Source of the DNA: Stramonita haemastoma
Taxonomy: Eukaryota > Mollusca > Gastropoda > Neogastropoda > Muricidae
DNA: 27,500 nt
Reading direction: 5' to 3'
Assembly (NCBI GenBank): GCA_030674155.1
Contig: CM060317.1
Location: 42,228,909 to 42,256,408 of the forward strand
Below are positions 19,837 through 27,500 of this stretch, piece after piece (the first letter of the stretch is position 1; every line of letters starts with the position of its first letter). A program made the translations under genes and the position numbers. The notes beneath the pieces were generated by a model. It was not told the origin of the DNA, ran no database searches, and was given only the letters and a program-made list of their open reading frames with translations.

Positions 19837-20314
19837 CGTCAAAACGACGGGCCGGGTGAAAAATGCTGCCCGGCTGAATTACTCTGTGGCGTCACTGAAA
19901 ACGGCTGAGCGTGGCCATAGTAGACCCGGCCCGGCCCGTTCTTTTTAACCCGTCGTTTTGACGTTCGAGCAACACGTCCGTTTGCCGGGTCGACGGAAAG
20001 GAAAATAATCAAGAAAAACTTATTTATGGTGCTTCAAAAATTCTGACTACACAAACTAGTAAATTAACCTTTCCCGATTACATTCCAATGGTTTTGATAA
20101 AAGTTTTGGGGGGAGATTTTACGTAAAAACACTTTTTATGTCGAACTATTTTCTGTCGATTTGCGTCACCGCGGCAGCCTCATTTTTGCGTCACTCGCAG
20201 TCTCGGGGTGACCATATTGTCAGAAAGAGACGGGCCGGGTTGACTATGGCCGCTTTGACGGATCCGTTCTCCCGTCAAAGAGACGGCCGTCGAAACAACG
20301 GGACGGGCCGGGTT
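19837..20314. mobile_element. GC-rich foldback/MITE-like insertion in the ORF1
   Basis: About 478 bp bracketed by the direct repeat tactatggccg (19826-19836 and 20315-20325). Inside are several inverted GC-rich blocks: the segment 19912-19940 (gtggccatagtagacccggc and onward) is nearly the reverse complement of 20297-20326, and a related block lies at 20225-20252. An arm with gtcaaaacgacgggccgggt (19838-19857) has a degenerate direct echo at 20289-20313. The middle (about 19995-20160) is A/T-rich and non-coding. The flanking repeat also resembles the internal blocks, so whether it is a true target duplication is uncertain. Confidence 0.65.
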
Positions 20315-20326
20315 TACTATGGCCGT

Positions 20327-20793
20327 AGCCTATGAGTACACACTCTGCCTACCTGTGTTGGTACTGCAGGGGGAGATCTGGCGGCCTCTGCATAGGTGGG
20401 GAAGGCGGTGGTATTCGTCTGCGTTCCCTGGTCATGGCAGCGTTTTGGAAGTGTTGCCTGTTCCACCCGAGTACATTTGCTCATCTTGCAGATCAGCTCG
20501 TTCTGTTTGTTGATGGCGTCCTCCAGCACTGAGACGCGCTTGCACAGGGTGTTGATGATGGCCTTGAGGTCCTCTGTGCTGCTCGCAGTGTCCACTGGGG
20601 CTGCTGCCGCTTGACTGTCGGCTTCATCCAAGTCTTTGCCAACGGCCATGTCGTGGTGCTGGGCAGAACGCTTCAGAACTTCTTTCCTGAGGTTCTCTGT
20701 CTCTCCATTTTCTTTTTGGTTTTTGACATTTGTTTTTGATGCCGGAGATGGTAAGCGGCTTTTCGTGCTCCTGGATCTTGTGGATTTGGTCAT
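20327..20793 (-). pseudogene. Probable LINE ORF1, N-terminal part with coiled coil
   Basis: Minus strand. The start ATG at 20791-20793 (MTKSTRSRSTKSRLPSP) is preferred over the in-frame ATG at 20865, which lies at a microsatellite edge. The protein is basic and low-complexity, then has a short predicted coiled coil (LKAIINTLCKRVSVLEDAINKQNELI), a Cys/His-containing segment and TYAEAARSPPAVPT, a TYAEAA-type motif seen in LINE ORF1 proteins. The frame stops at the edge of the foldback insertion. The esterase frame resumes beyond it, offset by one frame. This part plus the esterase part would give an ORF1 protein of roughly 420 residues. Confidence 0.55.
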
Positions 20794-20865
20794 GGTTGCT
20801 GTACAGTTGCGGTAACCTAGCTGCTGTCGAGCTAGATCCAGACCGTTCCCGCCATCTTGTGTCAC

Positions 20866-20867
<2 letters not shown>

Positions 20868-20947
<80 letters not shown>

Positions 20948-20978
20948 CTATCTGTGTGTGTGTCTATCTGTCTGTCTC

Positions 20979-21009
<31 letters not shown>

Positions 21010-21050
21010 GTCTCTCTCTGTCTCTGTCTGTCTCTCTGTCTCTGTCTCTC
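20868..21050. repeat. (TG)n then (TCTG/TCTC)n microsatellite
   Basis: TG tract to about 20947, then TCTG and TCTC units. Cys/Val and Ser/Leu frames here are repeat translations. Confidence 0.97.
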
Positions 21051-21130
21051 TCTAAACATCTTGCGCACACATTAAGTCCTGTTTCACTTTTCTTAAGAGG
21101 AGGCCTTTTTTTCTTTTTTTCCCCCTTTTT

Positions 21131-21163
21131 TGCGCGCGTGCGTGCGTGCGTGCGCGCGCGCGC

Positions 21164-21222
<59 letters not shown>

Positions 21223-21250
21223 TGTGTGGTGTGTGTGTGTGTGTGTGAGT
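21131..21250. repeat. (TGCG)n / (TG)n microsatellite
   Basis: Alternating purine-pyrimidine GCGTGCGTG tract, a potential Z-DNA former, grading into TG repeats at the 3' side. Confidence 0.97.
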
Positions 21251-21279
21251 GAGTGTGTGTGTATGCATTGTACTGCACT

Positions 21280-21480
21280 GCACATTTTCTTGATGATATT
21301 TCTCTTATTTTACTTTTATTCTCTGACCATGTAATATGCTGTGTATTGTATTGCATGCATTTTTCCTTATTTTTTGTGCTAGTCAAATTTTTCACGTTCA
21401 TATGTAACCTATTTAAATTGATTTGATGTACAGCGCGGTGAGCCCATGTTTTGGGGAATTCGCGCTATATAAGCCTCCAT
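21280..21480 (+). other. LINE/SINE-like 3' tail ending in GCGCTATATAAG
   Basis: Non-coding. The segment gtacagcgcggtgagccc ... cgcgctatataagcc (about 21428-21475), followed at once by triplet repeats, resembles the common animal LINE/SINE 3' tail in which agcgc...gcgctatataa precedes an (ATT)n-type tail. No SINE head (tRNA-like A/B box) could be identified upstream. Confidence 0.45.
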
Positions 21481-21483
21481 TTG

Positions 21484-21523
<40 letters not shown>

Positions 21524-21536
21524 ATTATTATTATTA

Positions 21537-21568
<32 letters not shown>

Positions 21569-21598
21569 TATTATTATCATCATTATCATCATTATTGA

Positions 21599-21634
<36 letters not shown>
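21481..21634. repeat. (TTG)n then (TTA)n microsatellite
   Basis: TTG triplets to about 21521, then TTA/ATT triplets with a few ATC units. The pogo-like element is inserted in this tract: TTA units resume after 22314. Confidence 0.97.
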
Positions 21635-22314
21635 TACCGTAAAATCCCTAGCATACGCCCACCCCCCTGTGCACTGATTTAGGGCAAAATTGGGGGATGG
21701 GCGTTTGCTAGGGATAGACCCCTTTGCACAAAGTAATTTTTGTGCTCAACCGTGTAATTGAGTGAATACAAACCCCGAAAGCATGTAAGTTAGGTCGTGT
21801 GAGTAGAAGACTTGACCTATCCACAGAAAATTCACGGGCACACTCGGAAACATTCCCACCTGCTTCGTTGTCCAGATACTGGAGGGTTTCCCATTTGAAA
21901 GATACAGTGTAAGACTGTCGCTTCGGCATTTTGCAAAAATGGCTCAGAGAGATTCAAGAACCAACTTCCGGCCATCAGGAAGCGTCGTCAAAGTACCCGT
22001 ACATCACTGACAGACAAAAGACGTCAGTGGAAAAAGCATGACGTAATTTTAATTCACTTTGTTGGGGATAGGTGGGAGTGAGGAGAGGGGACAAAGAATA
22101 AGAAAAAAAAAGGAAAGAAACACAAAAAGGTAAAGAAGGGGGGAAAGATGACTTTTAGAACAGTCTGCACAAATCGTAGTGAAAGTGAGCATAGTCTCTT
22201 TGAAAAGAGCAGGGTGGGCGTTTGCTAGGTAGTTACCCCTGTGCACAACTTTTGGCCCAAAGTGGGGGGTGGGCGTTTGGTAGATGGTGGGCTTATGCTA
22301 GGGATTTTACGGTA
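21635..22314. mobile_element. Pogo-like non-autonomous DNA transposon (MITE), TA target duplication
   Basis: Terminal inverted repeats: left ccgtaaaatccctagcata from 21637, right end its reverse complement finishing at 22312, alike over about 26 bp with one mismatch. TA dinucleotides flank both ends (21635-21636 and 22313-22314), as expected for Tc1/mariner/pogo elements. The subterminal motif gggcgtttgctagg is repeated at 21699-21712 and 22216-22229, with a variant at 22271-22283. The interior keeps the 5' end of a transposase-like ORF on the minus strand. Confidence 0.8.
21708..21929 (-). pseudogene. Remnant of a transposase N-terminus with Brinker/CENP-B-like HTH
   Basis: Starts at 21929 with MPKRQSYTVSFKWETLQYLD, then GGNVSECAREFSVDRS. 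This matches the pattern of the N-terminal helix-turn-helix (Psq/Brinker type) of pogo-like transposases, which binds the terminal repeats. After VDRS the sequence no longer resembles the family, so an internal deletion has probably removed the rest, including the DDE catalytic domain. It is too short to be active; the element would depend on a related transposase. Confidence 0.6.
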
Positions 22315-22609
22315 TTATTATTATCATTATTATTATAAGATTTACAAAACTGCATACACACGGGGATTGCTTATTCCATTATCCTCGATATCAAAGAATA
22401 AATAAACAAACAAACAAAACAAACAAAAAAAATAAATAAAATCTCTCTCTGTCCCCCCTTTCTCTCTGTGTCTATTTCTGACCCTCTGTCCGATTCTCAA
22501 CCGCTCTCTCTGTGGCTCTGTCTCTCTCTCTCTCTCACTGTCTCTGTCTCTCTATGTCTCTGTCTGTCTGTCTGTCTGTCTCCCTCTCTCTCTATCTCCC
22601 CTCTCTCTC
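22315..22609. repeat. (TTA)n remnant, A-rich stretch, then pyrimidine-rich (TC/TCTG)n tract
   Basis: TTA units to about 22337, a short unassigned stretch, AAAC/AAAT-type repeats to about 22440, then TC-rich sequence from 22441 to 22609 that directly precedes the 5' end of LINE copy A2. Confidence 0.92.
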
Positions 22610-22745
22610 GGGGTGCATGTTCAGACTCGGAACCGACAAGACGCACGCTGAATGAGCTCTGACTATTATGGTATATTGCAAGGTCCCAACAAGTCGATAA
22701 GTTACCAACGTTTGCAGAGAGGAGAACGATAGTACCCGGAACACT

Positions 22746-23708
22746 ATGCCGCAAGATTCCCTCACCTTTCGTGCGGTATGTGGCAGATTTACCGCAGTCT
22801 ATATTGGCTTTATGGCCAAAAGAGCAAAAAAGAAGAAAGCCATGTTTTTGCCGACCATGCAGGTGCGAACAAGGTTAACCGGTGTCATGGTAGGAGTGCT
22901 CCTTTTATTCTACGGGGATTTATTGCACAGGTGTGGGGACATTGAAAAGAACCCTGGACCAAAGGACAGGCAAACCCGGCTGACCTCTACAGGAAAAATC
23001 AACAGCAAGGATGCAGAAGAAGCCACGTCACAGCAACCAGGCGGACAGCAAACGTCATCTCTGGACACCATCATGGAGAGCCTGGCGACACTAAGCGCAC
23101 AGTTCAAAGTGATGCAAGAAGACATCAGAGAGCTGAAAGATGTGTGCAGAGCCATGAGTTCCGACATTGGAACGCTGGAAGAGAAGATGTCTTCCCTGGG
23201 ACGAGCGAATGAAGACCTGAAGAGGGAGAATGAAGAGCTGAGGAACAAAGTGGACACGCTGGAGAGAAGGACTGAAGACCTGGAGAACCGCTCCAAGCGG
23301 AACAACATCATCATCCATGGAATTCCTCGAGAGGAAAACGAATCCCGGCAGGACTGCGAGGACATTGTGAAGGAAATGCTGGTAGACAAACTAGAACTCA
23401 CTGGCCAATGCCAGTTTGATAGAGTACACCGCTTGTCCTCCAAAGAGAACTCCCCTATTATGGCCAGGCTTACGTTTTATAAGGACAAAGAGGAGATTCT
23501 GAGAGCCAGAGGTAAGCTAAAGGGGTCAAAGATATTTGTGGGGGAGGATTTCAGCAAGAGAGTGAGGGACACACGGAAAAAGCTGGGTCGATACCTTAAG
23601 GCTGCAAGGGATGAAGGGAAAAAGGCCGTGATGGTTTTCGACCATCTCATTGTTGAGGGTTCAAAGTACTTTCTGGACGCAAACGACAAGCTCGTAATGG
23701 GAAAATAA
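22746..23708 (+). CDS. Family A LINE ORF1: 2A-like N-terminus plus L1-type RNA-binding protein
   Basis: An intact 320-codon ORF whose product would coat the element RNA. The start ATG at 22746 is in the same cactatgccg context as copy A1. Residues 1-40 are basic (MAKRAKKKKAMF). Residues 45-62 are hydrophobic (VMVGVLLLFYGDLLH). Residues 65-72 are DIEKNPGP, a perfect 2A core. Residues about 75-105 are a Ser/Gln-rich linker. Residues about 105-187 form a heptad-rich coiled coil (LATLSAQFKVMQEDI ... ENEELRNKVDTLERRTEDLE). Residues about 188-255 fit the RRM of Transposase_22/L1 ORF1p (RNNIIIHGIPREEN ... ARLTFYKDKEEIL). Residues about 256-320 fit the C-terminal domain (GSKIFVGEDFSKRVRDTRK). L1-like trimerisation through the coiled coil is an inference. 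Its TAA stop is in the same frame as ORF2. Confidence 0.88.
   Translation: MPQDSLTFRAVCGRFTAVYIGFMAKRAKKKKAMFLPTMQVRTRLTGVMVGVLLLFYGDLLHRCGDIEKNPGPKDRQTRLTSTGKINSKDAEEATSQQPGGQQTSSLDTIMESLATLSAQFKVMQEDIRELKDVCRAMSSDIGTLEEKMSSLGRANEDLKRENEELRNKVDTLERRTEDLENRSKRNNIIIHGIPREENESRQDCEDIVKEMLVDKLELTGQCQFDRVHRLSSKENSPIMARLTFYKDKEEILRARGKLKGSKIFVGEDFSKRVRDTRKKLGRYLKAARDEGKKAVMVFDHLIVEGSKYFLDANDKLVMGK
22938..22961 (+). other. 2A-like ribosome-skipping motif (DIEKNPGP)
   Basis: Codons 65-72 of ORF1 read Asp-Ile-Glu-Lys-Asn-Pro-Gly-Pro and match the DxExNPGP core of 2A peptides. The preceding residues are hydrophobic and leucine-rich, as in active 2As. Skipping would occur between Gly71 and Pro72 (22958/22959), releasing a 71-residue leader from the RNA-binding protein. 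2A motifs at LINE ORF1 N-termini are known from trypanosomes and several marine invertebrates. Confidence 0.85.
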
Positions 23709-23921
23709 GGATGTGGCCGGCCCAGTGTATTAGAAGGAAATATAAAGTCTACTAGTTTTCATTCTACCAGGTCCAATTTTTCACTAGGGGGTAGAACTAG
23801 ACAACTGTCACCGGATAGCGTAGCGGCAAAAACAGTTCGTGCAAACCATGCAACTTTTCATGCCTGTGACAGAATTGACAGTTCATTGCACTTACAGAAT
23901 AGTGGGGATGATGGGGCAGAG
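23709..23921 (+). other. Open inter-ORF segment in frame with both ORFs
   Basis: After the ORF1 stop TAA (23706-23708), the same frame has no further stop before ORF2 and contains no ATG until 23922. It encodes about 71 residues with no known domain. Confidence 0.75.
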
Positions 23922-26900
23922 ATGTTGGGGGACCATAAAGAAAGTGAATTTGAACATGTAGATAGTGTAGACACAGGTTATTCAAAACAGGATTGTCAAT
24001 ATATAAAGAAAAAAATTTCCTTCCTGCATTGGAACATTGCAGGCCTTTTGTCTAAACTAAATGATAACGATTTCATTTTATACGTTTCATCTTTTCATTT
24101 TATTTGTTTAGTAGAGACTTTTGTTGATGCTTTTACCTCCCAAGCATTCCCAAATCACACAGCCTATTGCAAACCAGCCTATAAACTATCGCACCAGGGG
24201 AGATCTTCTGGGGGTGTTCTTTGTCTTATCAAAAATGAATTCACGAGTTATGTTAAGCAAATTACTACTCCTGATGGGAATTTTTTATGCTTTTTAATAG
24301 ATAAAACTCTCTTTGATTTGGACAAGGATATTCTTTACATATGCTGTTACATACCTCCAGAGAACTCCCCGTATTATGTATCAAGCAATTTAGACAGTGA
24401 CTTAGACATGTTGGAAGAAATTGTTGTTGTTAATATGCTGAACAATGAAAATGGTGTGTATGTCTTAGTGTGTGGGGATTTAAACAGCAGAACAAGTGAC
24501 CATATGCCAGTGATGGATGATTGTCTTAACAATTTGACAGCAAACTACAAAACATACAGTGAAGTACGACAATCACAAGACAAAATACTTAATAACTATG
24601 GTAAAAAACTGCTGAATTTGTGTACATCACTCGATTTATGTATGTTAAATGGTGTGTGTGAGGGTGATAAAAATGGTCATTTTACGTACATTGCAGAGAG
24701 TGGTTGTAGCGTGAATGATTATTTTTTGGTTTGTGAAGAATCTTTTTCAATGTTTCATGGAACTAGCATTATGCATGTAATTGAAAGATCAGAGTCAGAT
24801 CATTTACCGGTTGAGTTATACATCGAGACATCAAGTGTTAATGTTCATGACTTTGAGAATAATAAGGAAAAATCAGTTATCGAAAGATACACATGGAAAT
24901 CAGAACATGCGCTTGAGTTTATGGATTCAATGAATAGTCAAGAATGTCAGGAAGCATTTAATCGTGCAACAGATGTGATTGATGTAGATATAAATAGTGC
25001 TGTGTCTTTATTTAATATGTGCATACTACAGCAAGCTACATGTATGAAGGAAAGAATCTATGACAACAAAAGAACTAATAATAGAAAAACCAAAGACTGG
25101 TTCGACAGTGAATGTAAATTTACAAGAAAACAAGTCAGAAAACTGCTTTCAAAATTTTGTAGAACACTATGTAATACTGACAGAGTGGATTATTGTAAAG
25201 CTAAAAGAGAATATAAAAACATGTTAAGAAGAAAAGAAAAAGAACACAAAAACATATTATTGAACAGTCTTGTCTCCTCAGTAGGTGATCAGTGTAGATT
25301 TTGGGAAGCTGTTCGTAAAACAATTCCAAGGCGTAAAGGTAAGCTGAGCTGTAATATTACAACGGAAGATTGGTTTATTCACTTTAAAAATATTTTAGAA
25401 AATGAAACAGATATAGATATCACAGAGTCTGATTTTGATCAAGATGCCCAGTTAGTTGATTGTGATGAAACAAATGAGTGCTGGTTTAACCAGCCTATAA
25501 CAAAAGAAGAGGTCACACATGCATTAAGAAAAATTAAAAATTCAAAATCTGCGGGGCCAGATGGCATTATAGGCGAATTTCTCAAGTATTCATGTGATAG
25601 TGCTGTTATGTTTCTTGTAAAGCTATTCAATGTTTTGTTTGATAGCGGTGAGTATCCTGAGCAGTGGACTGAATCCATTATCTGTACCATCCATAAAAAA
25701 GGAGACATACACAATCCAAATAACTATAGAGGCATAACTTTAAGTAATATATGTAGTAAGTTATATAGTTCTATAATCAATTCAAGACTACAAGAGTGGA
25801 CAAAAGATAATAACTGTACTGGGGAATATCAAGCAGGGTTCAAAAAGAATTATTCTACAATTGATCATATCTTTACTCTTATGGCATTTGTTCAGAAACA
25901 GCAAGTTAATAATCGTAAGTTATATGTAGCATTTATAGATTTTGAAAAAGCATTCGACTCTATTTCACGAAAACTCTTATGGCCAATACTTGCTAAAAAC
26001 AAAATAAACGGTAAGCTATACAAATGTATAAGAAGTATGTATAATGAAGTTAAAGCCAGAATACGAAATGGATCTGATTTCACAGATATCATTGACTGTA
26101 CCAAAGGGGTCAAACAAGGGGACGTATGCAGTCCTGTTTTGTTTTCCTTATTCATTAATGAGCTAGCACTAGAAATAATTCAAAATGGAAAACATGGTGT
26201 TACATTTTCGCATGATGCTTGTGAACTTTTTATTTTATTATTTGCAGATGATATTATTTTGTTGTCAGAAACAGCAGTAGGGCTACAGAATCAGTTGAAT
26301 AACCTTTACAGGGCAGCTAGTAATCTTAAACTGAGGGTTAACATGACCAAAAGTAATGTAATAGTTTTTCGAAATGGAGGATACTTAGCTTCAAGAGAGA
26401 AATGGGTATATGGTGAAAAAGAAATGAAGATTGTAAACAGTTATAAGTATCTGGGCATATACTTTTCAACAAAACTTAGCTTCCTCACAGCATGTGATGA
26501 CTTGGCAGGGAGAGCTAAGAAAGCACTAATGCAAATACTTTTTACTTTACGCAGATTAGAAAACAGTTCACCCATCGTATTTTTAAAGGCTGTTTGATGG
26601 ACAGATACAACCAATGTTACAGTATGGGGCTGAAATATGGGCATTCCATGGAGCAACATATGAGTTAGAAAAAGTACACACTTATGGTTTGAAAAAATTT
26701 CTGGGGGTAGATATAAGGACACCAAATGAGCTATTGTATGGTGAGTTAAACAGATATCCCATATACTTGAACTCTTATGTACGATGTATTAGATTTTGGC
26801 TAAGACTAACACGTATGGAGGAACACAGAATACCACGTAAAGCATATGAAAATGTTGATGTTTTTGGATCAAAGGGGAAAAGTAACGTGGGCTACACAAG

Positions 26901-27439
26901 TAAGGACAATGCTAGCCAGACATGGGTTTCCATTTGTTTGGGATAACCAAGGAGTAGAATCAATTTCGGCATTCATTAAAGTTTTCAGACAGACACTTGT
27001 AGACTGCAGATGGCAAGAATGGAATAACCACATTCAAACGAGTGAAAGATTTCAGTCATATGCTCTGCTAAAACACAATCACTTAATGGAATCATACTTG
27101 AAAATGAATATGAATACATTGGTAAGAAATGCTTTAACAAAATTTAGATTTGGAGTTTCACCCATATTGAAACATTCAGCAAGATTCAGTAAAACAACTA
27201 ACGCTAATCAGTTGTTAGGTCCATTGTGTAAGGCTGATAGTGAGGATGAAATTCACTTCATGTTTTTATGTCCAGCTTATGACGACCTTCGGGAAGAATA
27301 CATTGCAGGAAAATATTACCGTAATCCTTGTGCATTTAGGTTACGACTTTTGCTGTCATGCTCCAACGAGACTACAGTAAGGAATCTGTCATTATATATA
27401 CACAAAGCACTGACAAGACGGAACATAGCCATAAGTTAA
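23922..27439 (+). pseudogene. Family A LINE ORF2: AP endonuclease, reverse transcriptase, C-terminal domain; two frameshifts
   Basis: Nicks target DNA and reverse transcribes the element RNA there. The first ATG is 23922, but the frame is open back to the ORF1 stop. Endonuclease about 24015-24830: LHWNIAGLL, LVETF, VCGDLNSRTSDH and SDHLPVEL, with catalytic residues intact. RT about 25490-26500: SAGPDGIIGEFLKYS, NNYRGITLSNICSKL, YQAGFKKNYST, FIDFEKAFDSISRKLLWPIL, GVKQGDVCSPVLFSLF, FADD (26241-26252) and YKYLGIYFSTKLSF. Frame breaks: an extra G at 26588-26589, giving a TGA at 26595-26597, and an extra base near 26848. Conserved text continues after each (FDGQIQPMLQYGAEIW; KMLMFLDQRGKVTW). At the C-terminal knuckle the first Cys is Gly (GPLC for CRLC in A1). 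The stop is at 27437-27439. It is an almost intact copy, with an L1/Tx1-like placement that is likely but unproven. Confidence 0.88.
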
Positions 27440-27500
27440 TGATTGTAGTATACTGTTTGCATGAATTTTTTTGTCTTTTGTCTTTTGTAAAATGTTTGTC

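Larger units (their letters stand above)
22610..27500 (+). mobile_element. Family A LINE, copy A2, nearly full length, 3' end outside window
   Basis: It begins at GGGG (22610-22613) right after a (TC)n tract. The 5' UTR is about 136 nt; ORF1 (22746-23708) is intact, and ORF2 runs to 27439 with two single-base insertions. At least 61 nt of 3' UTR precede the window edge. The 2A-like motif, L1-type ORF1, AP endonuclease, RT and C-terminal knuckle region are all present. The few lesions suggest a fairly recent insertion. Confidence 0.9.

Noticed and set aside
20317..20865. A spliced host gene: the N-terminal part ends near CAG/GTAGGC, which looks like a splice donor, with the esterase ORF as the next exon
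   Set aside because: No convincing acceptor with polypyrimidine tract precedes the esterase frame, and the ORF1-ORF2 collinearity with a LINE explains the layout better. Not excluded.
20730..21401. Cys/Val-, His/Thr- and Arg/Ala-rich frames around the TG and TGCG repeats, also 18678-18974 and 14554-14739
   Set aside because: Repeat translations with no conserved flanking domain.
21428..21475. A complete SINE
   Set aside because: Only the tail-like part is recognisable; I found no tRNA-like or 5S-like promoter boxes upstream.

Overview
The window looks like repeat-dense intergenic DNA from an invertebrate animal genome, plausibly a marine mollusc. That is an inference from the mix of retroelement families and the many dinucleotide microsatellites; nothing in the sequence names the species. 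I found no host gene that I can support, no tRNA or rRNA gene, and no bacterial or CRISPR feature. Nearly all coding sequence belongs to transposable elements, several of them nested.

Layout, left to right. 1-1590: 3' part of an RTE-like LINE (+), open through the window edge. 1590-2718: a CR1/L2-like LINE fragment (-). 2719-3365: (TA)n, (GA)n and unassigned A/T-rich DNA. 3370-5505: a CR1-like LINE (-) split by a second LINE (3973-5210), with a perfect 12-bp target-site duplication. 5505-6235: purine microsatellites. 6236-13768: a LINE of 'family A' (copy A1, -) cut in two by a DIRS1-like tyrosine-recombinase retroelement (6950-11861, +). 13769-14880: (GA)n, A-rich DNA, (TG)n and (TTG)n. 14880-18634: a heavily decayed LINE ORF2 (-) with endonuclease, RT and RNase H. 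19023-20793: an SGNH-esterase ORF1, probably of the same LINE, interrupted by a GC-rich foldback element (19837-20314). 20868-21634: microsatellites and a LINE/SINE-like tail. 21635-22314: a pogo-like non-autonomous DNA transposon. 22610-27500: a nearly intact second family A LINE (copy A2, +) running off the window.

The main observations are these. (1) The DIRS-like element keeps a canonical internal complementary region: 41 nt complementary to its left end, joined to 92 nt complementary to its right end. The interrupted LINE gives the empty site, so the crossover can be placed on a shared ATT. (2) Family A LINEs carry a 2A-like ribosome-skipping motif near the N-terminus of an L1-type ORF1. 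It is intact in A2 and broken by a Pro-to-Ser change in A1. (3) Both family A copies start at a (TC)n-GGGG junction in the same orientation, and A1 also ends in (TC)n, which suggests a (TC)n-targeted LINE. (4) In A2, ORF1 and ORF2 share one reading frame and are separated by a single TAA, with about 210 nt of open frame before the first in-frame ATG of ORF2.
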